From NCBI RefSeq assembly GCF_014145455.1, contig NZ_JACIVB010000049.1, positions 1 to 64,000 of the forward strand: a stretch of DNA of 64,000 nt, written 5' to 3'. The DNA comes from Limosilactobacillus rudii (GTDB lineage Bacteria > Bacillota > Bacilli > Lactobacillales > Lactobacillaceae). A program made the position numbers and the translations under genes. Positions 5,774 through 13,403 of the stretch are shown here, one piece after another. The notes beneath the pieces were generated by a model that was not told the origin of the DNA, did no database searches, and saw only the letters and a list, made by a program, of their open reading frames with translations. Positions within the stretch are counted from its first letter, which is position 1. Each line of letters starts with the position of its first letter.

Positions 5774-5851
5774 CCCAAGCGCTTTTATAAAATGTCTCTT
5801 GTCTGTAGACCGTCGGGCGTCAAGTTCTCGTACAGCTTGGCGCCTTTTACA
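5752..5851 (-). ncRNA. putative antisense RNA, module 4
   Basis: About 100 nt. It starts near AAAAGGCGCC, opens with the hairpin GGCG-CAAG/CTTG-CGCC, and ends at the perfect 9-bp stem AAAAGCGCT/AGCGCTTTT (5755-5786). That stem is a terminator in both directions and overlaps the end of the peptide gene. Confidence 0.65.
5755..5786. terminator. bidirectional terminator, module 4
   Basis: AAAAGCGCT (5755-5763) pairs with AGCGCTTTT (5778-5786), giving a U-tract on both strands. Confidence 0.75.
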
Positions 5852-5857
5852 TATCTA

Positions 5858-5885
5858 ATTATATCAAATAAAACTACATAATCAA
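5858..5885 (-). promoter_or_regulatory. antisense promoter, module 4
   Basis: Minus strand: TTGATT, 16-nt spacer, TATAAT. Confidence 0.7.
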
Positions 5886-5905
5886 TAATAAAAGAGGGGT
5901 GTCAA

Positions 5906-6091
5906 ATGACACTATCAGATGCACGTAAACGAGCAAATCAAAAGTATTTGAAGAATAATCCAGATAAACGCCGTACATATCAATATAGGTCAAATGCTAA
6001 AACGTTTATAAAGAAGTATGCAAGTATAGAAGACTTAAAAGACTTACAGCAACTAATAAGCGAACAAATAAAAGAAATGAAAAAAGAATAA
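5906..6091 (+). CDS. small basic protein, array paralogue 4
   Basis: 61 residues, ATG behind GAGGGG. Carries the array motif: YRSNAKTFIKKYASIEDLKD, then LISEQIKEM. N-terminus SDARKRANQKYLKNNPDKRR resembles paralogues 3 and 5. Lys/Arg-rich and helical. Located directly behind the module 4 antisense promoter. Confidence 0.7.
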   Translation: MTLSDARKRANQKYLKNNPDKRRTYQYRSNAKTFIKKYASIEDLKDLQQLISEQIKEMKKE

Positions 6092-6144
6092 ATAAAACTA
6101 TTGTATTTTCTTGTAGAAGTCCTAACATTAGGAGAGTGGGCGCC

Positions 6145-6249
6145 GTGAGCTCCGGCGATTGGATCGCGTATCTAAATTTGTTAGTAGCGTTATTAACGTT
6201 ATTAACGTTACTGTATCGAATTTATCACGACCAACAAAATAAACACTAA
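6145..6249 (+). CDS. 34-residue hydrophobic peptide (type I toxin-like), module 5
   Basis: GTG start 9-10 nt behind AGGAGAG. Short polar N-terminus, membrane segment WIAYLNLLVALLTLLTLLY, and a polar His/Gln/Lys tail. The codons for the LLTLLTLL stretch are a short DNA repeat (TTATTAACG). The stop codon is inside the antisense terminator stem. Toxin role inferred. Confidence 0.65.
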   Translation: MSSGDWIAYLNLLVALLTLLTLLYRIYHDQQNKH

Positions 6250-6341
6250 TCTAAAATAGACTAGTGTTTAACAAATAGCAATCCTAATATTAGGCAACAG
6301 CAAAAGGGGGAGGCGGTGCAACGCTTGCCCTTTTTGAATAC
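6236..6341 (-). ncRNA. putative antisense RNA, module 5
   Basis: About 105 nt. It starts near AAAAAGGGCAAGCG, opens with a stable hairpin (6302-6334) nearly identical to that of module 2, crosses the second direct repeat, and ends at the 8-bp stem AAACACTA/TAGTGTTT (6241-6269), which overlaps the peptide stop codon. Confidence 0.65.
6241..6269. terminator. bidirectional terminator, module 5
   Basis: Perfect 8-bp stem AAACACTA/TAGTGTTT with a T-rich flank on the minus strand. Confidence 0.6.
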
Positions 6342-6347
6342 ATATAT

Positions 6348-6377
6348 ATTATATGTTATTGGCGGGAGATTGTGCAA
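6348..6377 (-). promoter_or_regulatory. antisense promoter, module 5
   Basis: Minus strand: TTGCAC, 18-nt spacer, TATAAT. Confidence 0.6.
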
Positions 6378-6379
6378 GT

Positions 6380-6565
6380 ATGGCATATACTAAAGCAGGA
6401 GCACGAGCAACAGCCAAATACAAGGCAAAGCACCCGGAAGCAGCAAAGGCATATCAAGCGCGATCATATGCACGGCGCTATATTAACAAGTTTGCGGATA
6501 ATGAGGGACTGGATGAATTAGAAGAACTCATAAAGGCAAGACGGAAAGAATTAAATAAACAATAG
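6380..6565 (+). CDS. small basic protein, array paralogue 5
   Basis: 61 residues. Array motif ARSYARRYINKFADNEGLDE, then LEELIKARRKEL; N-terminus AYTKAGARATAKYKAKHPE. ATG at 6380 is preferred to 6353, which lies in the antisense promoter. GGGAG is 11 nt upstream. Last gene of the array. Confidence 0.65.
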   Translation: MAYTKAGARATAKYKAKHPEAAKAYQARSYARRYINKFADNEGLDELEELIKARRKELNKQ

Positions 6566-6698
6566 AATATATTTATATAGGTTACTTATCTATTTAATAG
6601 ATGGGTGATCTTTCTTTATTTTAAACTCGCGGAAAAATTGCGGAAAAATAAAGGGGCTTTCTGTGTTATATTGATATTGTCGAAAGAAACGAATTAAT

Positions 6699-6732
6699 AA
6701 GGTGTTATCTGTCAAAGGGTAACGCCTTTTTA
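6699..6732 (+). terminator. terminator upstream of HNH gene
   Basis: AAGGTGTTA pairs with TAACGCCTT (one G-U), followed by TTTTT. It separates the array from the packaging genes. Confidence 0.7.
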
Positions 6733-6766
6733 TTATGCTTTGTATTAACGTGTAAGGGGTGAGCAT

Positions 6767-7102
6767 GTGAGCCGTAAGAAATACACGGACAATTATAATA
6801 AGTTCTACCATTCGAAAGAGTGGCAAGCGGTACGGCTGCGAGTGCTACAACGTGATAATTATCTATGTCAAGTATGCAAACGAGCGGGGAGAATTACACC
6901 GGCTACAACAGTACACCATATTAAAGCGGTGCGGGTAGACTATGGCAAACGGTTAGACCCTAACAACTTAGAAACAATATGTAAGGCTTGCCACAACGCC
7001 GAACATAACGAACGGGCCAAAAGTCTGCACGACAAACAGGAGAAGATAAAGAGCGCGCGGCGTTCTGATGTCTTTGTATTCAATGCAAATCCTGAAACAT
7101 GA
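6767..7102 (+). CDS. HNH endonuclease next to terminase genes
   Basis: 111 residues, GTG start behind AAGGGGTGAG. Zinc and HNH signature: CQVC (residues about 36-39), TVHHIKAV (HH), then N-x-L-x(3)-CKACHNAEH. HNH proteins at this place in siphophages work with the terminase in cutting DNA during packaging of cos-type genomes. It lies 350 nt before the small terminase gene, as is usual. It could alternatively be a homing enzyme for the nearby intron, which I consider less likely. Confidence 0.85.
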   Translation: MSRKKYTDNYNKFYHSKEWQAVRLRVLQRDNYLCQVCKRAGRITPATTVHHIKAVRVDYGKRLDPNNLETICKACHNAEHNERAKSLHDKQEKIKSARRSDVFVFNANPET

Positions 7103-7328
7103 AAGGCAATTCATAAGATAACAAGTTTTGAGTTTTGAAAGTGCACACGGGTAAAATCGCTATTATATCAACGTTCTAGACATATGAAAGTTAAAAATAA
7201 ACTTTTTAAGTGTGCGAAAACCTTAAAAATACGCCCCCCTACCTAAAAAATTAGAAAATTATAATTTTACGGGAGCGGTGCCATGCCTTACTTTATATAA
7301 AATTCGTTTTTCAAAATTTTTTGCACGC
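7103..7328. other. non-coding stretch, possible cos region
   Basis: About 340 nt between the HNH and small terminase genes hold no protein gene. The left part has a C-run (CGCCCCCC near 7232) and a palindrome AAAATTATAATTTT (7254-7267). In cos-type phages of this gene order the cohesive end site lies here, but I cannot identify the nick positions. A small RNA gene occupies its right part. Confidence 0.35.
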
Positions 7329-7383
7329 AAAAAAGCGGACACCCATCGCTGGATGTCCGTTAATTTGTAACCACTCAAATTTC
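7329..7383 (-). ncRNA. putative small RNA upstream of terS
   Basis: A self-contained minus-strand unit. The promoter TTGACG-16-TATGAT lies at 7390-7417 and the TSS near 7383. It ends at a strong terminator: CGGACATCC...GGgTGTCCG (7336-7359) followed by six U. Its length of about 55 nt excludes a real gene. Its target is unknown; it lies between the HNH gene and terS, opposite to late transcription. Confidence 0.55.
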
Positions 7384-7389
7384 AACTTA

Positions 7390-7417
7390 ATCATAGCATA
7401 ACTAAAACTAGCGTCAA
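7390..7417 (-). promoter_or_regulatory. promoter of the small RNA upstream of terS
   Basis: Minus strand: TTGACG, 16-nt spacer, TATGAT. Confidence 0.6.
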
Positions 7418-7451
7418 GCGCTAAATTTTGCAGAAAGGAGGAAATTTTGAT

Positions 7452-7907
7452 ATGCCACAAACAGCTAAAAATGTTCTGCAATTGGTTGCTAATGGAAACT
7501 ATAATCATAAACCAAAAGATGAACTTAAACGGCGTGCGAAAAATGAACAAAAGTTAAAAGTTTCAGCTGAGCATATGGATCCACCATCTTATCTTGATAA
7601 TGGAGCAAAAAAGCAATTTCGAGCGATTATTAAGTTATTTAAGGAAACAGATCTACTAAACGAAGCTGATATTAATGAAATTGCTCGCTATTGTGACTTA
7701 ACTAAAGAATATAAATCATGTAATTCATATCTAAAACGAAAGGGTCGTTTTATTGGCGGTAAGCTTAATCCGGCTCTGAGATTAAAGTTACAGATTTCAG
7801 CTGAACTAGATAAGCTTGCAAAGAACCTTGGACTTAACCCAGCAGCACGAGCATCTTTAGCTATTAATATGACAGATGATCAAAAACAAGATGATGATGA
7901 CTTCTAA
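7452..7907 (+). CDS. terS: terminase small subunit, P27 family
   Basis: 151 residues. Start ATG at 7452 sits 10 nt behind AAAGGAGG; a TTG further upstream in frame overlaps that ribosome site and is rejected. The central part (AKKQFRAIIKLFKETDLLNEADINEIARYC) is typical of P27-type small terminases, which recognise the packaging site and regulate the large subunit. The C-terminus is acidic (DDQKQDDDDF). Overlaps the start of the large subunit gene. Confidence 0.85.
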   Translation: MPQTAKNVLQLVANGNYNHKPKDELKRRAKNEQKLKVSAEHMDPPSYLDNGAKKQFRAIIKLFKETDLLNEADINEIARYCDLTKEYKSCNSYLKRKGRFIGGKLNPALRLKLQISAELDKLAKNLGLNPAARASLAINMTDDQKQDDDDF

Positions 7908-8349
7908 AATTCTAAAAGAAAATCCATTAGATCTTGATTACACAGGACTTACTCAGTGGGTTGATGCGTATATGTCTAATGAAATAAGTTTAGGACATGT
8001 ATTGAAACAACCATCTCCGGCGTTATTAACAACTATTTATGCCCAAGCAGTCGTAAATAACGATATTATTGCTAGTAAATGGGTTAAATTAGCATGTGAA
8101 CGTCATTTAAAGGATTTGAAACGGTCAAAAAGTGATCCAGAATATCCTTGGACCTTTGATGAGGATAAAGGTTGGCGACCCATTCGATTTATTGAAAAAA
8201 AGTGTCATCCAACCAAAGGTAATTTTAAACATTTAGTGATGCAGCCTTGGCAGCACTTTGTTGTTGGCTCTATGTTTGGTTGGGTTAATAAACACACAGG
8301 AGTAAGGCGATTTCGTGAGAGTCTTATTTTTGTTGGTCGTAAGAACGGT
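7876..8349 (+). CDS. terL: terminase large subunit, exon 1
   Basis: Exon 1 gives 158 residues and ends at the Gly of FVGRKNG, the first half of the ATPase Walker A motif. Unspliced, the frame would stop 21 nt later (8368-8370). ATG at 7876 overlaps terS; in-frame ATGs at 7891-7897 are alternatives, and none has a clear ribosome site, so translation is probably coupled. Joined to exon 2 it makes a 603-residue Terminase_1-type packaging motor. See the intron entry. Confidence 0.85.
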
Positions 8350-8649
8350 AAACTCGTCTCGCCGTTCTAAAACTGGGCAAAATCGGTAGAAACCTCAACT
8401 TATCGGTGCAAAAACACAAATTTTGCATTGACAATACAGTTTTGAGAAGATACCGAGGTAACTTGTTGGATTACGCAAGGCTAACAAGCACTGTAACGCG
8501 TAGTAGCTGAATAAATATAATGCTACCAAGAGTGTCCGGCAATCTTAATGATTGAAAATATACGCTAAACTGGGTTGGAAATGACCAACCGATGAAAATG
8601 AGGGTGACCTCCAGAGCATAGGATAAAAAGCCTATGGTTAATAACAATG
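8350..8649 (+). mobile_element. group I intron inside terL, no endonuclease gene
   Basis: Exactly 300 nt. P1: exon end GAACGGU (8343-8349) pairs with GCCGUUC (8361-8367) with the U-G wobble at the splice site. P10: GUCU (8356-8359) pairs with AGAC of exon 2 (8651-8654). Probable P7: GCGUA (8498-8502) with UACGC (8561-8565), the latter inside AAAAUAUACGCU, which resembles the conserved S element. Further stems: GTAGC/GCTAC (8503-8526), CAATC/GATTG (8540-8554), GGTTGG/CCAACC (8573-8590), CATAGG/CCTATG (8617-8636). The last base is G (omega G). Splicing restores GRKNG-KTELESG, a complete Walker A. No open frame inside, so it is not mobile by itself. Confidence 0.88.
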
Positions 8650-9987
8650 AAGACTGAGCTAGAATCCGGTCTTGCTGATTATATGGCCGGATTTGATGGT
8701 GAAAATGGTCCTAATGTCTATTTTTTAGCCAATTCACAGCAACAGTCACGGCTTTTATTTGAAGGATCACGAACAATGATTCAAAAGTCTCCTTGGTTAT
8801 CTGACCGTTTTGTGCCTAATCGAAGTGAAATTCGATACCCCAAAACAGGTGGGAAGATTATGGCAATGTCTGCTGAAAAAAGCAATAAAGATGGAGAGAA
8901 CGTTCATTTTGCTGTGTTCGATGAAATCCACGAGTATCAAGATTATTCATTAATTAACGTTATGAAAAATTCGCGTGGTACTCGTACTCAACCGTTAATT
9001 GTCTATATTACTACTGCTGGCTATGTATTAGATGGACCACTAGTAGATATGGTTGATCAGGGACACGATACCTTAAATAATTACGATGATGATATCAATG
9101 ACCGGACTTTTTACTATTTAGCATGCCTTGACAATAAAGAAGAAGTTAATGATCCAACTAAGTGGGTTAAAGCTAATCCAAATATAGGATTGATGCAATT
9201 AGCAGATATGATTAGCGACTTTAAAGATGATCGGCGTGTGCCTGCTAAATTTGCTGACTGGTTAACTAAGCGATTTAATATTTTTTCAGAAGTAGACGAA
9301 TTAAGTTTTATTACTCCTGAAATACTACAAAAGAATAAACGTCACCTTGATTTAGAGGAACTTAGAGATCGTGATTGCGTTGGTGGTTATGATCTATCAG
9401 ATACAGAGGACTTTACTTCTGCTTGCTTAGAGTTTCCTTTAGATGATGGTGGCGTTTTTATATTGGAACATTCTTGGATTCCTCACGCTCGCTATGAACG
9501 GGATAAGAATCCAGAAAGAATTAGAAAATGGGAGCATGATGGGGATGTCACAATTATTCCTGGAGATTATGTCGATTATTCATACGTGCTTAATTGGTTC
9601 AAGGAACAAGCAGAAAAATACAACATTGTAATGATTAGATATGATCCCGCAAAGGCACTTCGGCTTAACAAAGAATTGATTGAAGCAGGCTTTGAAACAG
9701 ATAAGGTTAGACAAGGATTTTTCACGTTAGGTGGACCATTGCAAAACTTCAAAGAACTCCTCTTAGATGGAAATGTTGTGTTTAATGAACAACCAATGTT
9801 TCAGTGGTATCTCAATAATGTTCATTTACGTCAGGACCGTAATGATAATTGGTTGCCAACCAAGACATCGCAATCACGTAAAATTGACGGCTTTGCGGCT
9901 GCCCTTGATGCACATGTCTCAGTAATTGATATGTTAGTTACTCCTGAAACTGAAGGACCAACATCAACGTTTATTTCATTTAAGTGA
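8650..9987 (+). CDS. terL: terminase large subunit, exon 2
   Basis: 445 residues from AAG (Lys of the Walker A GKT) to TGA. Walker B is VFDEIHEY about 85 residues into the exon; the nuclease part has GGYDLSDTEDFTS and the C-terminal IDGFAAALDAH. It powers DNA translocation and cuts the concatemer. An ATG at 8647-8649 forms the last intron bases, so automated calls may start there; that would lack the first third of the ATPase domain. Followed by a small membrane gene and the portal gene. Confidence 0.93.
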   Translation, partial: KTELESGLADYMAGFDGENGPNVYFLANSQQQSRLLFEGSRTMIQKSPWLSDRFVPNRSEIRYPKTGGKIMAMSAEKSNKDGENVHFAVFDEIHEYQDYSLINVMKNSRGTRTQPLIVYITTAGYVLDGPLVDMVDQGHDTLNNYDDDINDRTFYYLACLDNKEEVNDPTKWVKANPNIGLMQLADMISDFKDDRRVPAKFADWLTKRFNIFSEVDELSFITPEILQKNKRHLDLEELRDRDCVGGYDLSDTEDFTSACLEFPLDDGGVFILEHSWIPHARYERDKNPERIRKWEHDGDVTIIPGDYVDYSYVLNWFKEQAEKYNIVMIRYDPAKALRLNKELIEAGFETDKVRQGFFTLGGPLQNFKELLLDGNVVFNEQPMFQWYLNNVHLRQDRNDNWLPTKTSQSRKIDGFAAALDAHVSVIDMLVTPETEGPTSTFISFK

Positions 9988-9995
9988 GGTATCTA

Positions 9996-10196
9996 ATGAA
10001 AGCTTTAGTAGTTATTCTAACCGCTATGTTTACAGGTGCAAAATTAGCAGGAGCAATTGCGTGGTCATGGTGGTTAGTATTTGCTCCCGTTTGGGTCTAT
10101 TTAGGAATTGGTGTTGCAATTGACTTTTTAATTCTTATTATTACAGGAATATATGTTCTAATTAGTCACTATGAAGATAGGAAGAGGGGTGAGTAA
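9996..10196 (+). CDS. small membrane protein between terL and portal
   Basis: 66 residues with two hydrophobic segments (residues 3-22 and about 27-55) and a charged end (EDRKRGE). Start ATG behind GTGAGGT. Short membrane proteins often occupy this place in lactobacillus and lactococcus siphophages; function unknown. Confidence 0.7.
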   Translation: MKALVVILTAMFTGAKLAGAIAWSWWLVFAPVWVYLGIGVAIDFLILIITGIYVLISHYEDRKRGE

Positions 10197-11426
10197 GTGG
10201 GATTTTGGAAAAATTTTCAAAAGAAGCTTAGTGGTGGTTTTAAACAAGAAAGCAGTTCAAAGCGAGGATGGCTTGGTCCAACACACAATTTTGCTGGATG
10301 GGCTGATATGGATATCTGGGGTGTTAAAAATAATACCTTAGCAACTAATGAAGAAATCTTTGGCGTTATTACACGACTTGCAAATACAGTGTCGAGCCTG
10401 CCGATTCATCTATACAAGAGTTATGAACAACAAGAAAACGATGTAGCTGACTTATTGCACGGAGAAGCCAATCCGTCAATGTCGGCTTTTTCTTTAATTA
10501 ACGAATTAGAAGTGTCACGTAATGCTACAGGCAATGGATATGCATTAATTGAGCGAAACAAACAGGGAACACCTATCCATTTATGGCCGATTGATCCTGA
10601 AACAGTTGTTGTAAAGCGAAATAGGGATGATAACTCAATTTGGTATGAGGTTAGTTCAACCGAATTTCATGTGTTGGTTTTTAATACAGAAATGATTCAC
10701 GTCAAACATATCACGCCTTTAAATGGCGTAGTTGGTATTAGTCCGATTGATGTGCTTAATGGTCCATTGAAATTTCAAAAAGCGGTAGAAGATTTTTCAC
10801 TTAATGAAATGAAGAAAAAGGATCAATACATCATTCAGTATGATAGATCGATTAGTCCGGAAAATCGTGAAGCACTGATTAAGGATCTTACTCATATGGT
10901 TAAAGAAAATGGAGGAGCGGTTGTTCAAGAAAAAGGTTTTCAAATTGACCGTTATGAAAGTAAGTTTCAGCCAAGTGACCTTAAAACAACGGAAGAAATT
11001 ACTCGATCTAGAATTGCCAATGCGTTTAATGTTCCATTGTCGTTTCTAAATGAAGCATCTGCCACGAATGCTAACGCCGGTGAGCAAGCAATGATTCAAT
11101 TCGTTGAAATGACGTTAGTACCAATTGTTAAACAATATGAATCAGAATTTAATCGTAAATTATTAGCACCTCAACAACGTCAACAAGGATTTTACTTTAA
11201 GTTTAATGTCAACGGCTTAATGCGTGGTAATACTGCCGCACGAACAAACTTTTACCAAATGATGATTCGTAATGGAATTACTACCCAGAATGATCTTCGG
11301 GTATTAGAAGACTTACCACCATTAAAAGATAAATCAGCTAATATGACTTGGATCTCAAAGGATTTGTTCCCATCTGAAAGCCAAATGAAAGCATCAATCA
11401 ATGATGCAACATCGAAAGGGGGGTGA
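10197..11426 (+). CDS. portal protein, HK97 type
   Basis: 409 residues, GTG start directly after the preceding stop behind GAGGGGTGAG. Typical features: N-terminal ITRLANTVSSLPIHLY, GNGYALIERNKQGTPIHLWPIDP, and HVKHITPLNGVVGISPID; the C-terminal FNVPLSFLNEAS and MTLVPIVKQYE are also typical of the SPP1/HK97 portal family. Forms the dodecameric ring at the capsid vertex through which DNA passes. Confidence 0.92.
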   Translation: MGFWKNFQKKLSGGFKQESSSKRGWLGPTHNFAGWADMDIWGVKNNTLATNEEIFGVITRLANTVSSLPIHLYKSYEQQENDVADLLHGEANPSMSAFSLINELEVSRNATGNGYALIERNKQGTPIHLWPIDPETVVVKRNRDDNSIWYEVSSTEFHVLVFNTEMIHVKHITPLNGVVGISPIDVLNGPLKFQKAVEDFSLNEMKKKDQYIIQYDRSISPENREALIKDLTHMVKENGGAVVQEKGFQIDRYESKFQPSDLKTTEEITRSRIANAFNVPLSFLNEASATNANAGEQAMIQFVEMTLVPIVKQYESEFNRKLLAPQQRQQGFYFKFNVNGLMRGNTAARTNFYQMMIRNGITTQNDLRVLEDLPPLKDKSANMTWISKDLFPSESQMKASINDATSKGG

Positions 11427-11434
11427 ACCAGAGG

Positions 11435-12205
11435 ATGACACTTCCAAAGTATCTAACGGTGAAACAGGAAACTCAGAATAATCTTGCAGAGCTGTATATT
11501 GATGGTGAAATTGTAACTGATGAATGGGAAGACTCTGATACTTCTGCAGCTGGATTTCGCGATACATTAAAAAGTCTTGGTGATGTAAAAACAATTAATT
11601 TACACATTAATTCACCAGGTGGATCAGTGTTCGAGGGAATTGCAATTTATAACATGCTGAAACAAAATTTAGCTCATATCAATGTGTATATCGATGGACT
11701 AGCGGCATCGATAGCAAGCGTTATTGCAATGAGCGGTGACGTTATTTTTATGCCTTCAAATTCAATGTTAATGATCCATAATCCTTGGACAATGGCTGTT
11801 GGTAATTCTAAAGAACTGCGTAAGCAAGCTGATGATCTTGACAAGATTACACAGGCTAGTGTTCGAACTTATCTCGAAAAAGCTGGAGACAAGTTAAATG
11901 AATCAACACTGAAAGAACTAATGGATGAGGAAACTTGGCTAACTGCGCAAGAAGCAAAAGATTATGGACTTGCAGATGAAGTGGTTGAAGCTAATCAAGC
12001 TGCCGCATCACTTAATAAACGTTTTATTCAACGTTATCACAACGTTCCAGAACAATTTATTAAGCAAGTGAACAAGAATCCTAAGGCTAAGCATAAAGAA
12101 CTATCTCAAAAAGAAGAACTTAATCGCATTAAGCAAAACGCCTTGGATAACAGTGATGCGATGAAAGCTTACTTGAAAACACTAAAGGAGGAAATTAAGA
12201 AATGA
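11435..12205 (+). CDS. ClpP-like prohead maturation protease
   Basis: 256 residues from ATG 11435; a GTG at 11423 overlapping the portal stop is the alternative. Serine protease of the ClpP fold: INSPGGSVFEGIAIYN (oxyanion part), DGLAASIASVIAMSG with the nucleophile Ser, and MIHNPWTMAVG with the His. It trims the capsid N-terminal delta domain during head assembly. The gene overlaps the capsid gene by 4 nt. Confidence 0.9.
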   Translation: MTLPKYLTVKQETQNNLAELYIDGEIVTDEWEDSDTSAAGFRDTLKSLGDVKTINLHINSPGGSVFEGIAIYNMLKQNLAHINVYIDGLAASIASVIAMSGDVIFMPSNSMLMIHNPWTMAVGNSKELRKQADDLDKITQASVRTYLEKAGDKLNESTLKELMDEETWLTAQEAKDYGLADEVVEANQAAASLNKRFIQRYHNVPEQFIKQVNKNPKAKHKELSQKEELNRIKQNALDNSDAMKAYLKTLKEEIKK

Positions 12206-13380
12206 AGTTAAGTGTATATCAATTAAATACTAACGTACTCGACTTAGGTCAAAGTTTGCAAGACGTAAATGACCAAATCGCAGAAAAGGCTAATGATCCA
12301 GCCTCAAGTGTAGATGACATTAAGGCATTACAAACTAAACGTGATGCTCTGCAAACACGCTTTGATGCAGCTAAAGAACAATTAGATCGTGCCAAGGAAC
12401 AACAAAAGGCAGAGCTTACTGATATTAATAAAAAGGCTCAATCAAAGAAGCTTCCTGATGATCCTAAGGAACGAATGATTAAGATGGAAGCTGCTTGGAT
12501 TCGGAAGACTGTGCGTCCAGACAATGCTTCATTCCAAGAAAAATGGAATGATATTAAGCAAGAAATGAAAGATGATAGTGCTACTAACGGTGGTAAGTTG
12601 CTCCCAATTAATGTTTCTAATCAATTAGTTAGTGAACCATTTGCTACTAACCCACTTCGTCAAATGGAAACAGTATCAACTATTACTAATTTAATTCTTC
12701 CACGGATTGCATTTGATATTGCTGATGATTCATTTATTAATGATGGTGATATTGCTAAAGAAATGGATCTTAAGGGTGACCAAATTACATTTGAACGTCA
12801 CATGTTAAAGGTTCGGGCTGGCATTTCCGATACTGTACTTTTAGGGACTGATACCGGACTTGTTCAATATGTAAATAATGCTTTAGCTTCCGCTCTTCAA
12901 TTAAAGGAACGAAATATGGCTCTGGGTACTTCTAACCCAACCGGTTTAGAACATATGAGTTTCTATGACACTACTACCGTCAAAATTAAGAAAGTTTCAG
13001 GAAAAGACTTATTCCACGCTATTCGTAAGGCCCTTGCAGACTTAGATGACGCTTTCCAAGATAATGCACAGGTACTTATGACTCGGAGTGACTATTACGA
13101 TATGCTTGATAGTTTAGCTAATAACTCAGCAACCCTTTATCAAGCACAGCCAGAATCAATTCTTGGAGCTCCAGTAGTATTTACTTCTGCTGCAACTACA
13201 CCAGTGGTTGGTGATTTTAGCTTTGCCCAACTGAACTACGAAATTTCTGGTGCTTTATATGAACAATACAAGGATTACCAAAAAGGAATGAACTACTTCC
13301 AACTTACTGCTTGGTTTGATCACCAAATTAAATTGGCAAGTGCATTCCGTCTTGCTACAGTTAGTGCACCGTCAAAATAG
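12202..13380 (+). CDS. major capsid protein, HK97 fold
   Basis: 392 residues. Residues 1-100 form a charged coiled coil (delta/scaffold domain) followed by the likely cleavage region near DDSATNGGKLLP (about residue 130). The rest is the HK97 shell domain (NPLRQMETVSTITNLILPRI; LTAWFDHQIKLASAFRL at the end). It stops at TAG within AAAATAG, and a -1 shift there would add about 113 residues (see next entries). Confidence 0.93.
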   Translation: MKLSVYQLNTNVLDLGQSLQDVNDQIAEKANDPASSVDDIKALQTKRDALQTRFDAAKEQLDRAKEQQKAELTDINKKAQSKKLPDDPKERMIKMEAAWIRKTVRPDNASFQEKWNDIKQEMKDDSATNGGKLLPINVSNQLVSEPFATNPLRQMETVSTITNLILPRIAFDIADDSFINDGDIAKEMDLKGDQITFERHMLKVRAGISDTVLLGTDTGLVQYVNNALASALQLKERNMALGTSNPTGLEHMSFYDTTTVKIKKVSGKDLFHAIRKALADLDDAFQDNAQVLMTRSDYYDMLDSLANNSATLYQAQPESILGAPVVFTSAATTPVVGDFSFAQLNYEISGALYEQYKDYQKGMNYFQLTAWFDHQIKLASAFRLATVSAPSK

Positions 13381-13403
13381 ATTCCCCATCCGGTGACGAT
13401 GGG
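13372..13403 (+). promoter_or_regulatory. -1 frameshift signal at capsid stop codon
   Basis: TCA-AAA-TAG: the A-run 13374-13377 allows the AAA-decoding tRNA to slip back one base. Seven nt downstream a hairpin CCCATC/GATGGG (13385-13390, 13398-13403) begins, and a second CCCCA/TGGGG stem follows. The heptamer GTCAAAA is not the ideal X-XXY-YYZ form, which is a weakness of the case. Confidence 0.6.

Larger units (their letters stand above)
6121..6294 (+). repeat. 12-bp palindromic direct repeats bracketing module 5 peptide
   Basis: CCTAACATTAGG (6121-6132) in the leader and CCTAATATTAGG (6283-6294) behind the gene. Same placement as the direct repeats of module 3. Confidence 0.75.

Noticed and set aside
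6767-7102. HNH gene as homing endonuclease of the terL intron
   Set aside because: HNH genes at this site are common packaging genes in intron-less phages; no direct sequence evidence for a link.
8350-8370. Natural short terL ending at 8370 (broken terminase)
   Set aside because: The stop lies in the group I intron; splicing at 8349/8650 restores frame and the Walker A motif.
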